Assembly: GCA_003161435.1 (NCBI GenBank)
Contig: PMOS01000006.1
Span: 1 to 55,520 of the forward strand
Length of the DNA: 55,520 nucleotides
DNA from: Vulcanimicrobiota bacterium
Lineage (GTDB): Bacteria > Vulcanimicrobiota > Vulcanimicrobiia > Vulcanimicrobiales > Vulcanimicrobiaceae
Direction of reading: 5' to 3'
Shown here in pieces: positions 8,769 through 17,943 of this stretch. Numbering within the stretch: position 1 is the first letter of the stretch; each line of letters opens with the position of its first letter. Below the pieces are notes generated by a model that saw nothing but the letters and a program-made list of their open reading frames with translations, searched no databases and was not told the DNA's origin. A program made the position numbers and the translations under genes.

Positions 8769-9641
8769 TCAGAGGTAGTAGCTGACGCCGAATCCCAGGC
8801 TGTGGTACCTGCCGGTCGCGGCGGTCGGTGAGAAGGATGACGACGCGTCGATCTGGAGTCGCGGGGTGATATCGCGGAACAATCCGTAGAGGTACTGCGT
8901 GCGGGTCGCCGTCCCCAAGCCATTCGCATTCGAGTAGGTTGCGATCTCGGCGTACAGCCCGGTGCTGTTCGGGAGCGAAAGCCCGAGCACCAGGGACGGA
9001 ACGAACGACGACCAGCGTTGCGCACCGTTGGTGAGCGAGTTCGTCGCCAGCGTCGTCGCCAGCGAGAGCGCGGGCGTCAAGGCGTACCCAGCGTTGAGCG
9101 CATAGGTCGAGTTCGTGCCGTTCGCCGAGACGCCGTTGGTCCCGGTCGGCGCGGTGAAGAACGCCTGCCCGCCCCAACTGAACTTCGCGCTGTAGCCGAA
9201 GACGTATTTCAGCCCCGCGCCGACATCGGTCAAGCCGGTTACCGTTCCGCCGGCGCTCGTGCGCGTCACCTCGGGCGGCGCGATCTGGAACTCGAGCGCC
9301 GGGATCTTCGTACCGACCCGAATGAGCGTCTGCGGATAGGTCACCGTGTTGCCGCCGCCGGTGCTCGACGTCGTGTTCAAGTACCCGGTTTCGATCTCGA
9401 CGTGATTCGGGCGCACCGTGCAGACCGAGTTCGTCACCGACGGACGCGTGACGATCGCCGAGATCGACGTGCACGGATCGTTGTTGCCGAGCGCCGGGCC
9501 GATCGGGTTCGGCGCGGGGCTCGGTGTGGGGCTTGGCGCCGAGGGCGCGGGAGATGCGGGCGACGACTGCGCGCGCGCGCCGGCAGAAAGGCCGAGCACC
9601 ACCGCGAGCACTGCGACGCTCGCCGCCAGGGAACGGATCAC
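8769..9641 (-). CDS. Outer-membrane beta-barrel protein of the kdp operon
   Basis: A 290-aa exported protein. It has a signal peptide (MIRSLAASVAVLAVVLGLSAGARA, cleavage after ARA), a Ser/Pro/Ala linker, then alternating short amphipathic strands rich in Gly, Thr, Ser and Tyr. The C-terminus LGFGVSYYL ends in an aromatic-hydrophobic pattern typical of outer-membrane barrels. It resembles the MetA-pathway/'transporter' barrel family (Phenol_MetA_deg type); this is judged by eye. The ATG overlaps the kdpC stop by 4 bp (ATGA), so it is translated as the last gene of the kdp operon. A channel for cation entry through the outer membrane would make sense there, but no substrate is readable from the sequence. 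Confidence 0.72.
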   Translation of the reverse strand: MIRSLAASVAVLAVVLGLSAGARAQSSPASPAPSAPSPTPSPAPNPIGPALGNNDPCTSISAIVTRPSVTNSVCTVRPNHVEIETGYLNTTSSTGGGNTVTYPQTLIRVGTKIPALEFQIAPPEVTRTSAGGTVTGLTDVGAGLKYVFGYSAKFSWGGQAFFTAPTGTNGVSANGTNSTYALNAGYALTPALSLATTLATNSLTNGAQRWSSFVPSLVLGLSLPNSTGLYAEIATYSNANGLGTATRTQYLYGLFRDITPRLQIDASSSFSPTAATGRYHSLGFGVSYYL

Positions 9642-10261
9642 TTCGTTGCGGCTCCTTGCGCATCCAGCGCACGATTGAGTTCCAGCACGTTCACGCGCGG
9701 TTCGCCCAGCAAGCCGAACTGACGCGGCGTGACGTGCGCGGCCACGAGGCCCCGCACGGCGTCGACGGTCATGCCGCGGGCCTTCGCGACGCGCGGGACC
9801 TGATAGTACGCGCCGTCGGGCGAGATGTCGGGATCGATCCCGCTCGCGCTCGAGGTGACGAGATCCATCGGGATCGGACCGGTCGCGTCAGGGTTCGCCT
9901 TCTTCAGCGCGGCGATCGTGCTCTTCGTGCCGTCGATCAGCTTCTTGCTGGTGGGTCCGTAGTTCGTTCCGCCGGTCTGCGTCGGATCGTAGCCCTTGCC
10001 CGCGGCCGACGGACGCCCCGCAAAGTACTGCGGCTTCGTCCAATTCTGCCCGACGAGCTCAGAACCGATCACGGTGCCGGTCTTGTCCACGACGAGCGAG
10101 CCTCCGGCCTGATGGTGGAAGAGCACCGTGCCGATCCCCCAGATGACGACCGGATAGATGAATCCGAGCGCGACGACCGAGACGATCGTATAGAGCACCG
10201 AGGTGATGATGTGGCGCAGGGTGCTGTCGCGCTCGTCAGGGGACGGTTGTGTGGCGGCCAC
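9638..10261 (-). CDS. kdpC: Potassium-transporting ATPase KdpC subunit
   Basis: A 207-aa subunit with one N-terminal transmembrane helix (SVLYTIVSVVALGFIYPVVIWGI) and a soluble KdpC domain. Signatures include GSLVVDKTGTVIGSELVGQNW, the PQYFAGRPSAAG motif, and the C-terminal segment APARVVA-like region ending LNVLELNRAL (here RVNVLELNRALD). KdpC stabilises the KdpFABC complex and raises ATP affinity of KdpB at the inner membrane. The GTG start shares one base with the kdpB stop (TAGTG), so expression is coupled. Length and motifs are normal. Confidence 0.97.
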   Translation of the reverse strand: MAATQPSPDERDSTLRHIITSVLYTIVSVVALGFIYPVVIWGIGTVLFHHQAGGSLVVDKTGTVIGSELVGQNWTKPQYFAGRPSAAGKGYDPTQTGGTNYGPTSKKLIDGTKSTIAALKKANPDATGPIPMDLVTSSASGIDPDISPDGAYYQVPRVAKARGMTVDAVRGLVAAHVTPRQFGLLGEPRVNVLELNRALDAQGAATK

Positions 10262-12354
10262 TAGTTTGCTCCCGTGAGATGGAGTCCGACCAGGATGAGG
10301 TCGATCGCCTTGATCCCGATGAACGGTACGATGATCCCGCCCAGACCGTAGATCAGCACGTTCTCGCGCAGCACGGCGTTCGCGCCGCGCGGCCGGTAGG
10401 CGACCCCGCGCAACGCCAGCGGGATCAGCGCGACGATGATGAGGGCGTTGAAGATGATCGCCGAGAGGATCGCGCTCTGCGGGGTCGCCAGTCGCATCAC
10501 GTTGAGTGCTGCCATCGCCGGATACGCGGCGGCGAACATCGCCGGTAGGATCGCAAAGTACTTCGCGACGTCATTGGCGATCGAGAACGTCGTGAGCGAG
10601 CCGCGCGTCATGAGCAGCTGCTTGCCGATCTCGACCACCTCGATGAGCTTGGTGGGGTCCGAGTCGAGGTCGACCATGTTGGCCGCCTCTTTGGCGGCCT
10701 GCGTCCCGCTGTTCATCGCGACGCCGACGTCGGCTTGCGCGAGCGCCGGAGCATCGTTCGTCCCGTCGCCGGTCATCGCGACCAGCCGGCCTTCGCTCTG
10801 CTCGCGCTTGATCAGCGACATCTTGGTTTCGGGGGTCGCCTCGGCGAGAAAGTCGTCGACGCCCGCGTCGCGCGCAATCGCCGCCGCGGTGAGCGGGTTG
10901 TCGCCGGTGATCATGACGGTGCGAATTCCCATCGCGCGCAGCCGGTCGAAGCGGACCCGCATGTTGGGCTTGAGGATGTCGCGCAGCCCGATGCACCCGA
11001 GGATGCGGCCCCGCTCCGCGAGCAGCAGCGGCGTGCCGCCGGCGCGCGCGATCTTCTCCACCTCGGCGACGAGCACGTCGGTCACCACCGCGACGCCGCC
11101 GCCGGCGGTCGCACTTTGCGCGACCCACGCACGAACCGCGTCGGGCGCACCTTTGCGGATCTGCGAGCCGTCCGCGTAGTCGACGCCCGACATGCGCGTG
11201 TAGGCGCTAAACGGCACGAACGTGGATCCGGCCGGCGGCACGGGCTCGGCGCCTTCGGTGTTCGCCTGTCCGCCGTCGCCCCGCGTGCTCGCGAGCAGCA
11301 CGATCGAACGGCCTTCCGGCGTCTCGTCGGCGAGCGACGCCAGATACGCCGCGCGATAGGCCGCGGCCATGCCGACGCCCGGCGCCGGAATGATCTCGGT
11401 CGCCTGCCGGTTGCCGAGCGTGATCGTGCCGGTCTTGTCGAGCAGCAGCGTGTCGACGTCGCCGGCGGCCTCGACCGCGCGGCCCGACATCGCGAGGACG
11501 TTGCGCTGCAAGACGCGGTCCATCCCGGCGATGCCGATCGCGCTGAGCAGCCCGCCGATCGTCGTCGGGATCAAGCAAACCAACAGCGCGATGAGCACCA
11601 CGACGCTCGGCGTCGCGCCGGCATAGATCGAGAACGGCGCCAACGTCGCCACCGCGATCACGAAGATGATCGTCAACCCGGAAAGCAAGATCGAGAGGGC
11701 GATCTCGTTCGGCGTCTTCTGGCGCTGCGCGCCCTCGACCAGCGCGATCATTCGGTCGAGGAACGTCTCGCCGGGATTGGCGCTGACCACGTAGACGATG
11801 CGGTCGGAGAGTACACGCGTCCCGCCGGTAACCGACGAACGGTCGCCGCCGGCCTCGCGGATCACGGGCGCCGATTCGCCGGTGATCGCCGACTCGTCGA
11901 TCGTCGCAGCGCCGGCGACGATCTCGCCGTCGGTCGCGATCAGATCGTTCACCTCCGCCACGACGCGGTCGCCGCGCCGCAGTTGCGCGGCAGAGATTTG
12001 CTCCTCGCGCTCCGGTTGTCCGGCGCCGGGCGAAACCAGCCGGCGCGCCGTCGTCTCGGTCTTCGTGCGCCGCAGAAACTCGGCTTGCGCCTTGCCGCGG
12101 CCCTCGGCCATCGCTTCGGCGAAGTTGGCGAAGAGCACGGTGAACCAGAGCCACGCCGAGATCGCGAGGTCGAACGCTGCTTGGCCGTTGCGGGCATCGC
12201 GAAAGGCGAAGAAGATCGAAACGAGCGCGCCGACCTCGACGATGAACATGACCGGGTTGCGCATCTGCACCCGCGGGTCGAGCTTGACGAACGACTCGCG
12301 AACGGCCGGCCAGAGGATCTCCGGATCGAGCAGCGAGCGTGCACGCGTGGCCAC
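10261..12354 (-). CDS. kdpB: Potassium-transporting P-type ATPase KdpB subunit
   Basis: A 697-aa catalytic subunit that couples ATP hydrolysis to high-affinity K+ uptake. It shows the P-type ATPase phosphorylation motif [10 protein letters not shown], the actuator loop (ITGESAPV), the KGAPDAV nucleotide-binding segment and the hinge motif [24 protein letters not shown]. Several membrane helices flank the catalytic domains. The GTG start shares a base with the kdpA stop (TAGTG), giving tight coupling. The long open frame that continues upstream through kdpA is an antisense-frame coincidence and was not used. All catalytic motifs are intact, so the pump is expected to be functional. Confidence 0.97.
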   Translation of the reverse strand: MATRARSLLDPEILWPAVRESFVKLDPRVQMRNPVMFIVEVGALVSIFFAFRDARNGQAAFDLAISAWLWFTVLFANFAEAMAEGRGKAQAEFLRRTKTETTARRLVSPGAGQPEREEQISAAQLRRGDRVVAEVNDLIATDGEIVAGAATIDESAITGESAPVIREAGGDRSSVTGGTRVLSDRIVYVVSANPGETFLDRMIALVEGAQRQKTPNEIALSILLSGLTIIFVIAVATLAPFSIYAGATPSVVVLIALLVCLIPTTIGGLLSAIGIAGMDRVLQRNVLAMSGRAVEAAGDVDTLLLDKTGTITLGNRQATEIIPAPGVGMAAAYRAAYLASLADETPEGRSIVLLASTRGDGGQANTEGAEPVPPAGSTFVPFSAYTRMSGVDYADGSQIRKGAPDAVRAWVAQSATAGGGVAVVTDVLVAEVEKIARAGGTPLLLAERGRILGCIGLRDILKPNMRVRFDRLRAMGIRTVMITGDNPLTAAAIARDAGVDDFLAEATPETKMSLIKREQSEGRLVAMTGDGTNDAPALAQADVGVAMNSGTQAAKEAANMVDLDSDPTKLIEVVEIGKQLLMTRGSLTTFSIANDVAKYFAILPAMFAAAYPAMAALNVMRLATPQSAILSAIIFNALIIVALIPLALRGVAYRPRGANAVLRENVLIYGLGGIIVPFIGIKAIDLILVGLHLTGAN

Positions 12355-14054
12355 TAGTACACCTTTCCTTGCAGGTTCAGCAGATGCTCGACGATCGGTC
12401 CGAGCGCGTCGGCCGGGAAGAACGTCAGCGCGCCGACGATCAGAATCACGCCGATCAACAGGACGACGAAGATCGACGAGGTGGTCTGGAACGTCCCGGC
12501 GGTGGTCGCGACGGCCTGTTTGCGCACGAGCGCGCCGGCCAACGCCAACACCGGGACCATGATCGCGATCCGGCCGAACAGCATCACGACGCCGGTCGAG
12601 ATGTTCCACCACGTGTTCGACCCGAGCCCGGCGAACGCCGAGCCGTTGTTGTTCACGGTCGAGGTGTACGCGTAGAGGATTTCGCTGAAACCGTGCGGCC
12701 CGCCGTTGTTGAGCGTGGCCAGGGCCGCCGGCAGCACCGAGGCGATCCCGGCTGGGATCAGCGCGAAGACCGGGACGACCAGCGCGGCGAGGATCGCCAG
12801 CTGGACCTCTTTGCGCTCGATCTTCTTCCCCAGATACTCCGGGGTGCGACCGACCATGAGGCCGGCGATGAACACGGTGAGGATCGCGTAGTAGATGATT
12901 CCGTAGAAGCCCGAGCCGACGCCGCCGAAGACGACCTCGCCCATCTGCATGTTGAAGAGCGGGACCAGGCCGCCGAGCGCGGTGAACGAGTCGTGCATCG
13001 CGTTGACCGCGCCGCATGACGTGTCGGTCGTCATCGTCGCGAACAACGTCGACGCCGCGATCCCGAAGCGGGTTTCCTTTCCTTCCATGTTCCCGCCCAA
13101 GACGCCGAGCGCGTGGATGGCCGGGTTCCCGGCCGCCTCGGCCCAGTACGCCACGATGAAGCCGCCGAGAAACAACGTCGTCATTGCGGCGAACAGCGCC
13201 CAACCTTGCCGCTGGTTCTTCACGTAACGCCCGAACGTGTACGTCAGCGCGCCGCCGAGCAAAAAGATGCAGACCAGCTCGATCAGGTTGCTGAGCCCGG
13301 TGGGGTTCTCCCAAGGCGACGCCGCGTTCGCGTTGACGAAGCCGCCGCCGTTGGTGCCGAGCTCCTTGATGATCTCCATCGACGCCATCGGACCTTGGGG
13401 GATCGACTGCTTTGCGCCCTCGATCGTGGTCGCGGTCGTGTAGGCATCGAAGTTCTGCGGCACGCCCTGCCAGATCAGCAGCAGCGCGCCGACGAAGGCG
13501 ATCGGCAGCAGCACGTAGAGGCACGAGCGGGTGAGGTCGACCCAGAAGTTTCCGATGGTGTTCATCTGCCGGCGCGCCAGCGCGCGGATCAGCGCGATGC
13601 AGATGGCGATGGCGATCGAGGCCGAGACGAACATGTGCCAGCCCAGCCCGGCCATCTGCGAGAGATAGCTCATCGTCGACTCGCCGCTGTAGAACTGCCA
13701 GTTGGTGTTCGTCATGAACGAGATGGCCGTGTTCCAAGCGAGGTCGGGCGCGAGGTTCCCGAAGCCCTGCGGGTTGAGCGGCAGAAACGCCTGCAGCCGC
13801 AGCAGTGCGTAGAGATAGGCGAAGCTCACCAGCGAGAACGCGATCACCGCAAAGGCGTAGCCCTTCCAGCTCATTTCGCGTGATGCGTCGACGCGCGCGA
13901 AGCGATAGATCACCCGCTCGACCGGCCCGAGCAGCGGCGTCAAGAAGACGCGTTCGCCCTCGAAGACGCGCGCCATGTACGTCCCGACCGGCTTCACCAG
14001 CAGGCACACGAGCGCAAAGACGAGAGCGGCTTGTAACCACCCGACAATTGTCAT
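12354..14054 (-). CDS. kdpA: Potassium-transporting ATPase KdpA subunit
   Basis: A 566-aa integral membrane protein of the superfamily of K+ transporters that forms the selectivity filter of KdpFABC. Characteristic segments are [41 protein letters not shown], the filter-like loops [20 protein letters not shown] and NNGSAFAG, and the [15 protein letters not shown]-terminus. The start ATG ([16 protein letters not shown]) has a strong GAGGAG ribosome site, and kdpF ends 14 bp upstream. Length and motifs are normal for the family (about 560 aa). Confidence 0.97.
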   Translation of the reverse strand: MTIVGWLQAALVFALVCLLVKPVGTYMARVFEGERVFLTPLLGPVERVIYRFARVDASREMSWKGYAFAVIAFSLVSFAYLYALLRLQAFLPLNPQGFGNLAPDLAWNTAISFMTNTNWQFYSGESTMSYLSQMAGLGWHMFVSASIAIAICIALIRALARRQMNTIGNFWVDLTRSCLYVLLPIAFVGALLLIWQGVPQNFDAYTTATTIEGAKQSIPQGPMASMEIIKELGTNGGGFVNANAASPWENPTGLSNLIELVCIFLLGGALTYTFGRYVKNQRQGWALFAAMTTLFLGGFIVAYWAEAAGNPAIHALGVLGGNMEGKETRFGIAASTLFATMTTDTSCGAVNAMHDSFTALGGLVPLFNMQMGEVVFGGVGSGFYGIIYYAILTVFIAGLMVGRTPEYLGKKIERKEVQLAILAALVVPVFALIPAGIASVLPAALATLNNGGPHGFSEILYAYTSTVNNNGSAFAGLGSNTWWNISTGVVMLFGRIAIMVPVLALAGALVRKQAVATTAGTFQTTSSIFVVLLIGVILIVGALTFFPADALGPIVEHLLNLQGKVY

Positions 14055-14068
14055 CGCGGTCTAGCTCC

Positions 14069-14158
14069 TCAGAAGTGTTCGGGGCGCAGCATCGCGTACG
14101 TCAGATAGACGAGCGCGCCGACGGCCAGCAACAGGCCGATGATCAGGTCGACGTTCAT
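14069..14158 (-). CDS. kdpF: Potassium-transporting ATPase subunit KdpF
   Basis: A 29-residue single-helix membrane peptide, [19 protein letters not shown] followed by [10 protein letters not shown]. The pattern of one helix ending in Y-x-x-LxRPExF is the KdpF signature. It stabilises the KdpABC complex. It lies directly before kdpA, and its ATG overlaps the stop of the preceding micro-ORF by 4 bp (ATGA). Being so short, it is easily missed by gene callers. Confidence 0.9.
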   Translation of the reverse strand: MNVDLIIGLLLAVGALVYLTYAMLRPEHF

Positions 14159-14250
14159 ATCTTCTCGCAGCCGATCACGTAGCGGTCGAGCAGCCAGAAC
14201 GAGATCGCGGTCAACCCGAGCAGGGCCAGCTCGAGCAGGAAGAGATTCAT
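14155..14250 (-). CDS. Micro-ORF, single-helix membrane peptide in kdp leader
   Basis: A 31-residue peptide starting MNLFLLELALLGLTAISFWL and ending [10 protein letters not shown]. It has one hydrophobic helix and then a short basic tail with a Cys. The ATG has GGAGAC upstream and overlaps the stop of the previous micro-ORF by 4 bp; its own stop overlaps the kdpF start by 4 bp. This coupling argues that it is translated. Small peptides ending in a Y-x-x-xCE-(K/R) pattern occur next to kdp operons in some genomes, from general recollection. I infer an accessory KdpF-like role. Confidence 0.65.
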   Translation of the reverse strand: MNLFLLELALLGLTAISFWLLDRYVIGCEKI

Positions 14251-14351
14251 CGTTTCGTCTCCGACGGGATTCGGGCCGCAATTCGCTCGGTTGCGAGCGA
14301 GACGAGGGGGCACAGGGCCGCCAACGCGAGGATCCACAGCATCGAACCCAT
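14247..14351 (-). CDS. Micro-ORF, first gene of kdp operon, membrane peptide
   Basis: A 34-residue peptide, MGSMLWILALAALCPLVSLA followed by TERIAARIPSETKR. It has one hydrophobic helix and a basic C-terminus. The start has an excellent GGAGGA site 5 nt upstream, the best in the operon, and the stop overlaps the next micro-ORF (ATGA). It appears to open a coupled chain: this peptide, the 31-aa peptide, kdpF, then kdpA. No family is recognised. It could encode a structural peptide or serve as a translation-initiating leader. Confidence 0.6.
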   Translation of the reverse strand: MGSMLWILALAALCPLVSLATERIAARIPSETKR

Positions 14352-14369
14352 GCTAGTCCTCCGCGCCCC

Positions 14370-14412
14370 CGGCCGGTATCCTCCGTCCGGCCGATCCGTT
14401 CGGCTGACGGAG
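14370..14412. promoter_or_regulatory. Palindromic operator candidate between kdp and tetR
   Basis: The divergent intergenic region has nested inverted repeats. CGGCCGG (14370-14376) faces CCGGCCG (14387-14393). CTCCGTC (14381-14387) faces GACGGAG (14406-14412), with GCCGA/TCGGC (14390-14394 and 14400-14404) inside. The outer pair forms a 32-bp near-perfect palindrome with a one-base bulge. Position between the first kdp micro-ORF and the TetR gene is where a TetR-family dimer would control both. The binding protein is inferred. Confidence 0.5.
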
Positions 14413-14468
14413 CGTCCTCGGCAGGATGGCGCGGGAATGGCCGCGCGCGCCCAGAACCAAAGCCGGGC

Positions 14469-15194
14469 TTGGCTTACGAGGTAATCAAGCGCGTCAGCGG
14501 ACGCGCCTACCGCTACCGGGTCGAGAGTTTCCGCGACCCGGAGACGCGACGTGTCCGCGGCCGCTGGACGTATCTCGGCAAAGTCGAGCTCGCCGATGCC
14601 GGCCTCCCCGAGCGGCCTCCGAAGATCGGTTCGCGTGACCGGTTGCTCGAGGCCGTCGGCCGGCTGCTCGAAACCGCCGACGCCGAAGCACTGTCGGCGG
14701 GCTCGATCGCGCGCGAAGCCGGCGTCGCCTACGGCACCTTCTACCGGTACTTCACCGATCGCGCGCATGCCGTGCGCGAAGCCCTGTTGCGCAACGGTCC
14801 GGCACTCGGCGACGTCGCCGCCGTTTTCGGGGACAGCGCGGGGACGCCGGCGAGCGAGCGCGACCGAATCGCAGCTTGGCTGCGCGATGCCGCCGAAACC
14901 GCGCGCAGCCGGCGCGGCGTCGTGCGCGCATGGCACATCTATTCGAACGCCGACGAAGCGGTGGTGCGCGCGCGCAGCGAAACCGTCGACCGCGCGGTCG
15001 CGACGGTGACCGCGTACCTCGAGCGACTGCGCTCGGCCGGCGTCACCGCTCTGTCGTCGCCCAACTTCGCCGCCTACGCGCTCGTCGCGCTCGTCGTCGC
15101 GCTCGGCCGCGATACCGCCTTGAACGGATCGGTCAGCACCGCCAAGGTCGACGGTCTCATCGTCCTCGCCCACGAGCTCTGCGGCTTCGCTTAG
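14469..15194 (+). CDS. TetR-family regulator with extra N-terminal domain
   Basis: About 241 aa from the TTG at 14469; no ATG or GTG is available in frame, so the start is uncertain. Residues about 1-45 (IKRVSGRAYRYRVESFRD then PETRRVRGRWTYLGKVE) resemble a short module seen at the N-terminus of some IS1634-type transposases and solitary proteins, by memory only. A TetR helix-turn-helix follows: LLETADAEALSAGSIAREAGVAYGTFYRYFTDR. The C-terminal helical ligand domain is variable, as usual. The gene is divergent from kdpFABC with a palindrome between them, so autoregulation and kdp control are plausible. A fusion of this kind is not standard for TetR proteins. Confidence 0.78.
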   Translation: MAYEVIKRVSGRAYRYRVESFRDPETRRVRGRWTYLGKVELADAGLPERPPKIGSRDRLLEAVGRLLETADAEALSAGSIAREAGVAYGTFYRYFTDRAHAVREALLRNGPALGDVAAVFGDSAGTPASERDRIAAWLRDAAETARSRRGVVRAWHIYSNADEAVVRARSETVDRAVATVTAYLERLRSAGVTALSSPNFAAYALVALVVALGRDTALNGSVSTAKVDGLIVLAHELCGFA

Positions 15195-15281
15195 CCGCGA
15201 GTGCTGCAGCTTGTCCTAGCGCGACTTGCGACAAAGTTCCGCGACGCTCCGACGAGCGCCGCTCTTCCGTCAAATTTCGAA

Positions 15282-15462
15282 GTCACCCCTGAGCTTGGCG
15301 AAGGGTGACTGCGACAATCGCCACCGCTCGACAGAGCCGGGCTGATCGATTTTTGCGGTGACCCTTCGCCGAGCTCAGGATCACGTGAGGAATCCGTCAT
15401 GCGCGGACACGCCGATTCGGCTCTGAGCTTCGGAGGCCGCCCTTCGACAAGCTCGGGGTGAC
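15282..15462. repeat. REP-like palindromic repeats, cluster C, in a 376-bp gene-free gap
   Basis: Three units lie at 15282-15309, 15358-15384 and 15439-15462, of the form GTCACCC(C)TGAGC..GGCGAAGGGTGAC or its complement. They occupy most of the gap between the TetR gene and the convergent acetyltransferase gene. Nothing else recognisable is in this gap. Confidence 0.7.
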
Positions 15463-15570
15463 ACCGGATTCGCGCCTTTAGGAGTGACCCGGCAGTCCGC
15501 GCCGCGAGCCGATCGAGACGACGCTCGCCGAAATGGTCGCCTGGCTCGACCGCTGGCTGAAGGCGGGTTC

Positions 15571-16146
15571 TTAGCCGCCGGCGCTGCGGGCGAGTGCCGC
15601 GCGGCGGGCGCGACCCCATGCCGCGCGCGTCAACGAGAACAACAGCACGTCGACGTGGCGACCGCGAATCACCGCGCCGCTGCGCAGCATCCGTTCCTCG
15701 CGAAAGCCCGTGCGGTCGAGCACCGAGCGCGATGCCGTGTTGGCCGGCACGATGCACGCCTGGAGCTCGTCGAGCTCGCCGGCGTGGAACGCCTCGTCGA
15801 TAACGGCTTGTAACGCCTCGCTGGCGTAGCCGTTGCCGCGGGCGTCGGGCATGAGACTGTAACCGACCTCGCCGACGCGCGGCGTGCGGTCGTTCACGCG
15901 CAGCGAGATCCAACCCAGTGCCGTCGCCGGCGAGCCGGCCTTGAGCAGCCACTCGAAACGGCCGGTTGCGGTCGCGCGCAGCGCTTTGGGGCGCGCCCGG
16001 ACTTGGCGCTCGAACTCCTCGGCGCGCAGGCGCGGGATGTCTTGGTACTTGCGCAGGTCGGGCGCGTTGAGCACGTCCCACAATTCGCGCGCGTTGCTCG
16101 CGTCGACCGGGATGAGCTCGACCCGCTCGCCGTGCAAGGTCCTCAT
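15571..16146 (-). CDS. GNAT-family N-acetyltransferase (RimJ/RimL-like)
   Basis: A 191-aa protein starting MRTLHGERVELIPVDASNA. It has the GNAT core: the beta-strand pair around GWISLRVNDRTPRVGEVGYSL, the acetyl-CoA loop PDARGNGYASEAL (the R/Q-x-x-G-x-G/A motif) and the C-terminal NTASRSVLDRTGFREER segment typical of RimJ/RimL proteins. Such enzymes acetylate N-terminal amines or small amines using acetyl-CoA. The ATG overlaps the stop of the upstream membrane-protein gene by 4 bp, so the two are cotranscribed. The substrate cannot be read from the sequence. Confidence 0.9.
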   Translation of the reverse strand: MRTLHGERVELIPVDASNARELWDVLNAPDLRKYQDIPRLRAEEFERQVRARPKALRATATGRFEWLLKAGSPATALGWISLRVNDRTPRVGEVGYSLMPDARGNGYASEALQAVIDEAFHAGELDELQACIVPANTASRSVLDRTGFREERMLRSGAVIRGRHVDVLLFSLTRAAWGRARRAALARSAGG

Positions 16147-17813
16147 CGGCCGAGCGCCGCGTCGGCGAACCCGCGTACGATCAAGCCGCCGCCCTCGTCG
16201 CTGCTCGTCTCGAAGCTCACCGCATCGCCGGGCCGGGCGAGCAACACGTCGGGTCCGGCCGGATCGACGATCGTGTAGATGCCGCGCCGCCCGCGCAGCG
16301 TGAACCACGCGCGGCCGTTGGCATAGGCGAAGCGGTCGATCGTCCCGGTGATGCGCGGCGACGCGCCCCCGGTGCTGCTGTCGCCCAGGAACGCCCGGTA
16401 CGACGCGAATGCGTCCTGCGCCGGCGAGGACGCCCCGGTGTTGCCGACGACGACGTGGCCGCCTGCCGCTTGCAGCAGCGCCAGCGTTTGGAACTTTCCG
16501 TTGTCGGCGACGGCCGGAACCACCCACGTATTCTGCCCGAATAGTGCGTAGAGTACCGGTTGGGTGGGGACCAGCCGGCCTTGCTTGACGATCGGGTTGC
16601 CGCCGACGGCGTCCTCGGCCGCTTTCGAGTTGTACTCGCCACCGCTGGACGTGTAGTACGTCATCGTGCCGGTGCGGCTGTCGGTATAGGTGAAACCGGT
16701 CATCGAGGCGTCGGTTCGGTTCGGCGACGTGTGGTCGACGAACCACACGAACCGGCCGTCGGCGAGGAGCACGCCGAATACTTCGTCGCGGGCGGGGAGG
16801 TGCACGTCGCGCTTGGTGATCTGCGCGTTCCACCAGCCGTGGACATAGCGCCCGAACCAATCGTTGTACTCGAGCACCAAATCGGGCGGGTAGACGCGGC
16901 TGACCCATTTCGGCAACCGGTCGAACTCCTCGCGCGGGATGCGTTCCATCGCTCCGGTGGCGGGATCGACGATGACGACCGCGGTGACCCGCTCGCCGCT
17001 CCAGCCGATCGTCGGGCGGCCGAGCGTGACCAGGTAGCGCGGATTTCCCTGCGCGTCGATCTGCAACGTCTCTTCCAGCAGCAGCTCGCTCCCGTAGCGC
17101 AGCCAGACGTGACGTCGCAAGTTGTCGTTGAACAGCGCCGACGGAACGTAGCGCAGCGGCGTGCGCGCCCGCAGCTCCGCCGGTGCATCGGGGTTCTCCG
17201 CATCGACGATCACGATCCCGGGCGACGTGCGGCGCGCAAGCCATTGCACCGCGCCTTGAAAGTCGAGCGGTGCGACCCACACGAGCCGGCGGCCGTCGGA
17301 CTGCACGTTATAGTCGCCGACCCGATAGTATGCGCCGAGTTGGCCGACGACTTTCTCGCCGGCAAAGATCGCCGACTCCTCGGGGACCACGCGGACGTGG
17401 CGCGGATCGGTTGCCGGAGCTCCGCTGGCCGACGTCGCGGCGCCGGTGAGATCGCGCAAGCCGCTCGCATCGACGATCGGCGCTATCGCCAGGACGAGCG
17501 CGAACGCGCCGATCGCGCCGACCGAGAGCGCGAGCGGCCAGACCGGCGTGCGGCGCAACGAGACGATCCGGCGCGAGATCACCATCGTGCGCGCCGCCGA
17601 GAGCGACGTGATCAGCACGTTGGGGACGAGCGTGACGAGCAGCAGCGCGAGGGCCTGCGGAAAGACGAGCGGCGGCAGGGTGACGTAGCACAATACGCCG
17701 ACGAGCGGGACGCCGACAGCCAGACGCCGCAGCTGCCCGCGCCACCACCCGCGCGAGAAGTCCAAATTGATCAGCCCGAGCGAGAGAAACGCCGTAGTGA
17801 GTAGCCAGATCAC
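16143..17813 (-). CDS. Membrane-anchored protein of unknown function
   Basis: A 556-aa protein with a GTG start. The N-terminal 120 residues contain three or four hydrophobic helices (LLTTAFLSLGLINL; LAVGVPLVGVLCYVTLPPLV; ALALLLVTLVPNVLI; LALSVGAIGAFALVLAIAP). The remaining 430 residues are soluble, rich in beta-type sequence and aromatic residues (VWVAPLDFQGAVQW, VLEYNDWFGRYVHGWW, FGVLLADGRFVWFVDHTS, WVVPAVADNGKFQTLAL). The soluble part is probably extracytoplasmic. No enzymatic motif or named family is recognised. It precedes the acetyltransferase with a 4-bp overlap. It may be an envelope or ligand-binding protein. Confidence 0.75.
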   Translation of the reverse strand: MIWLLTTAFLSLGLINLDFSRGWWRGQLRRLAVGVPLVGVLCYVTLPPLVFPQALALLLVTLVPNVLITSLSAARTMVISRRIVSLRRTPVWPLALSVGAIGAFALVLAIAPIVDASGLRDLTGAATSASGAPATDPRHVRVVPEESAIFAGEKVVGQLGAYYRVGDYNVQSDGRRLVWVAPLDFQGAVQWLARRTSPGIVIVDAENPDAPAELRARTPLRYVPSALFNDNLRRHVWLRYGSELLLEETLQIDAQGNPRYLVTLGRPTIGWSGERVTAVVIVDPATGAMERIPREEFDRLPKWVSRVYPPDLVLEYNDWFGRYVHGWWNAQITKRDVHLPARDEVFGVLLADGRFVWFVDHTSPNRTDASMTGFTYTDSRTGTMTYYTSSGGEYNSKAAEDAVGGNPIVKQGRLVPTQPVLYALFGQNTWVVPAVADNGKFQTLALLQAAGGHVVVGNTGASSPAQDAFASYRAFLGDSSTGGASPRITGTIDRFAYANGRAWFTLRGRRGIYTIVDPAGPDVLLARPGDAVSFETSSDEGGGLIVRGFADAALGR

Positions 17814-17943
17814 GCCCGGTCGCCCTACGGCGCGCTCGCGCCGCGCGCCTCCTGGATGCGGACTGCGGCGACCGTAACTCGACCGGCCCGGGCAGCCCCT
17901 TGCCGTGACCGTCCGCGAGCGTGATCGGCGGGCGGAGGTTCCG

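Noticed and set aside
10261..14040. A 1259-codon minus-strand frame spanning kdpB and kdpA
   Set aside because: The N-terminal 560 codons are out of frame with kdpA, which is clearly coding; kdpB starts at 12354.
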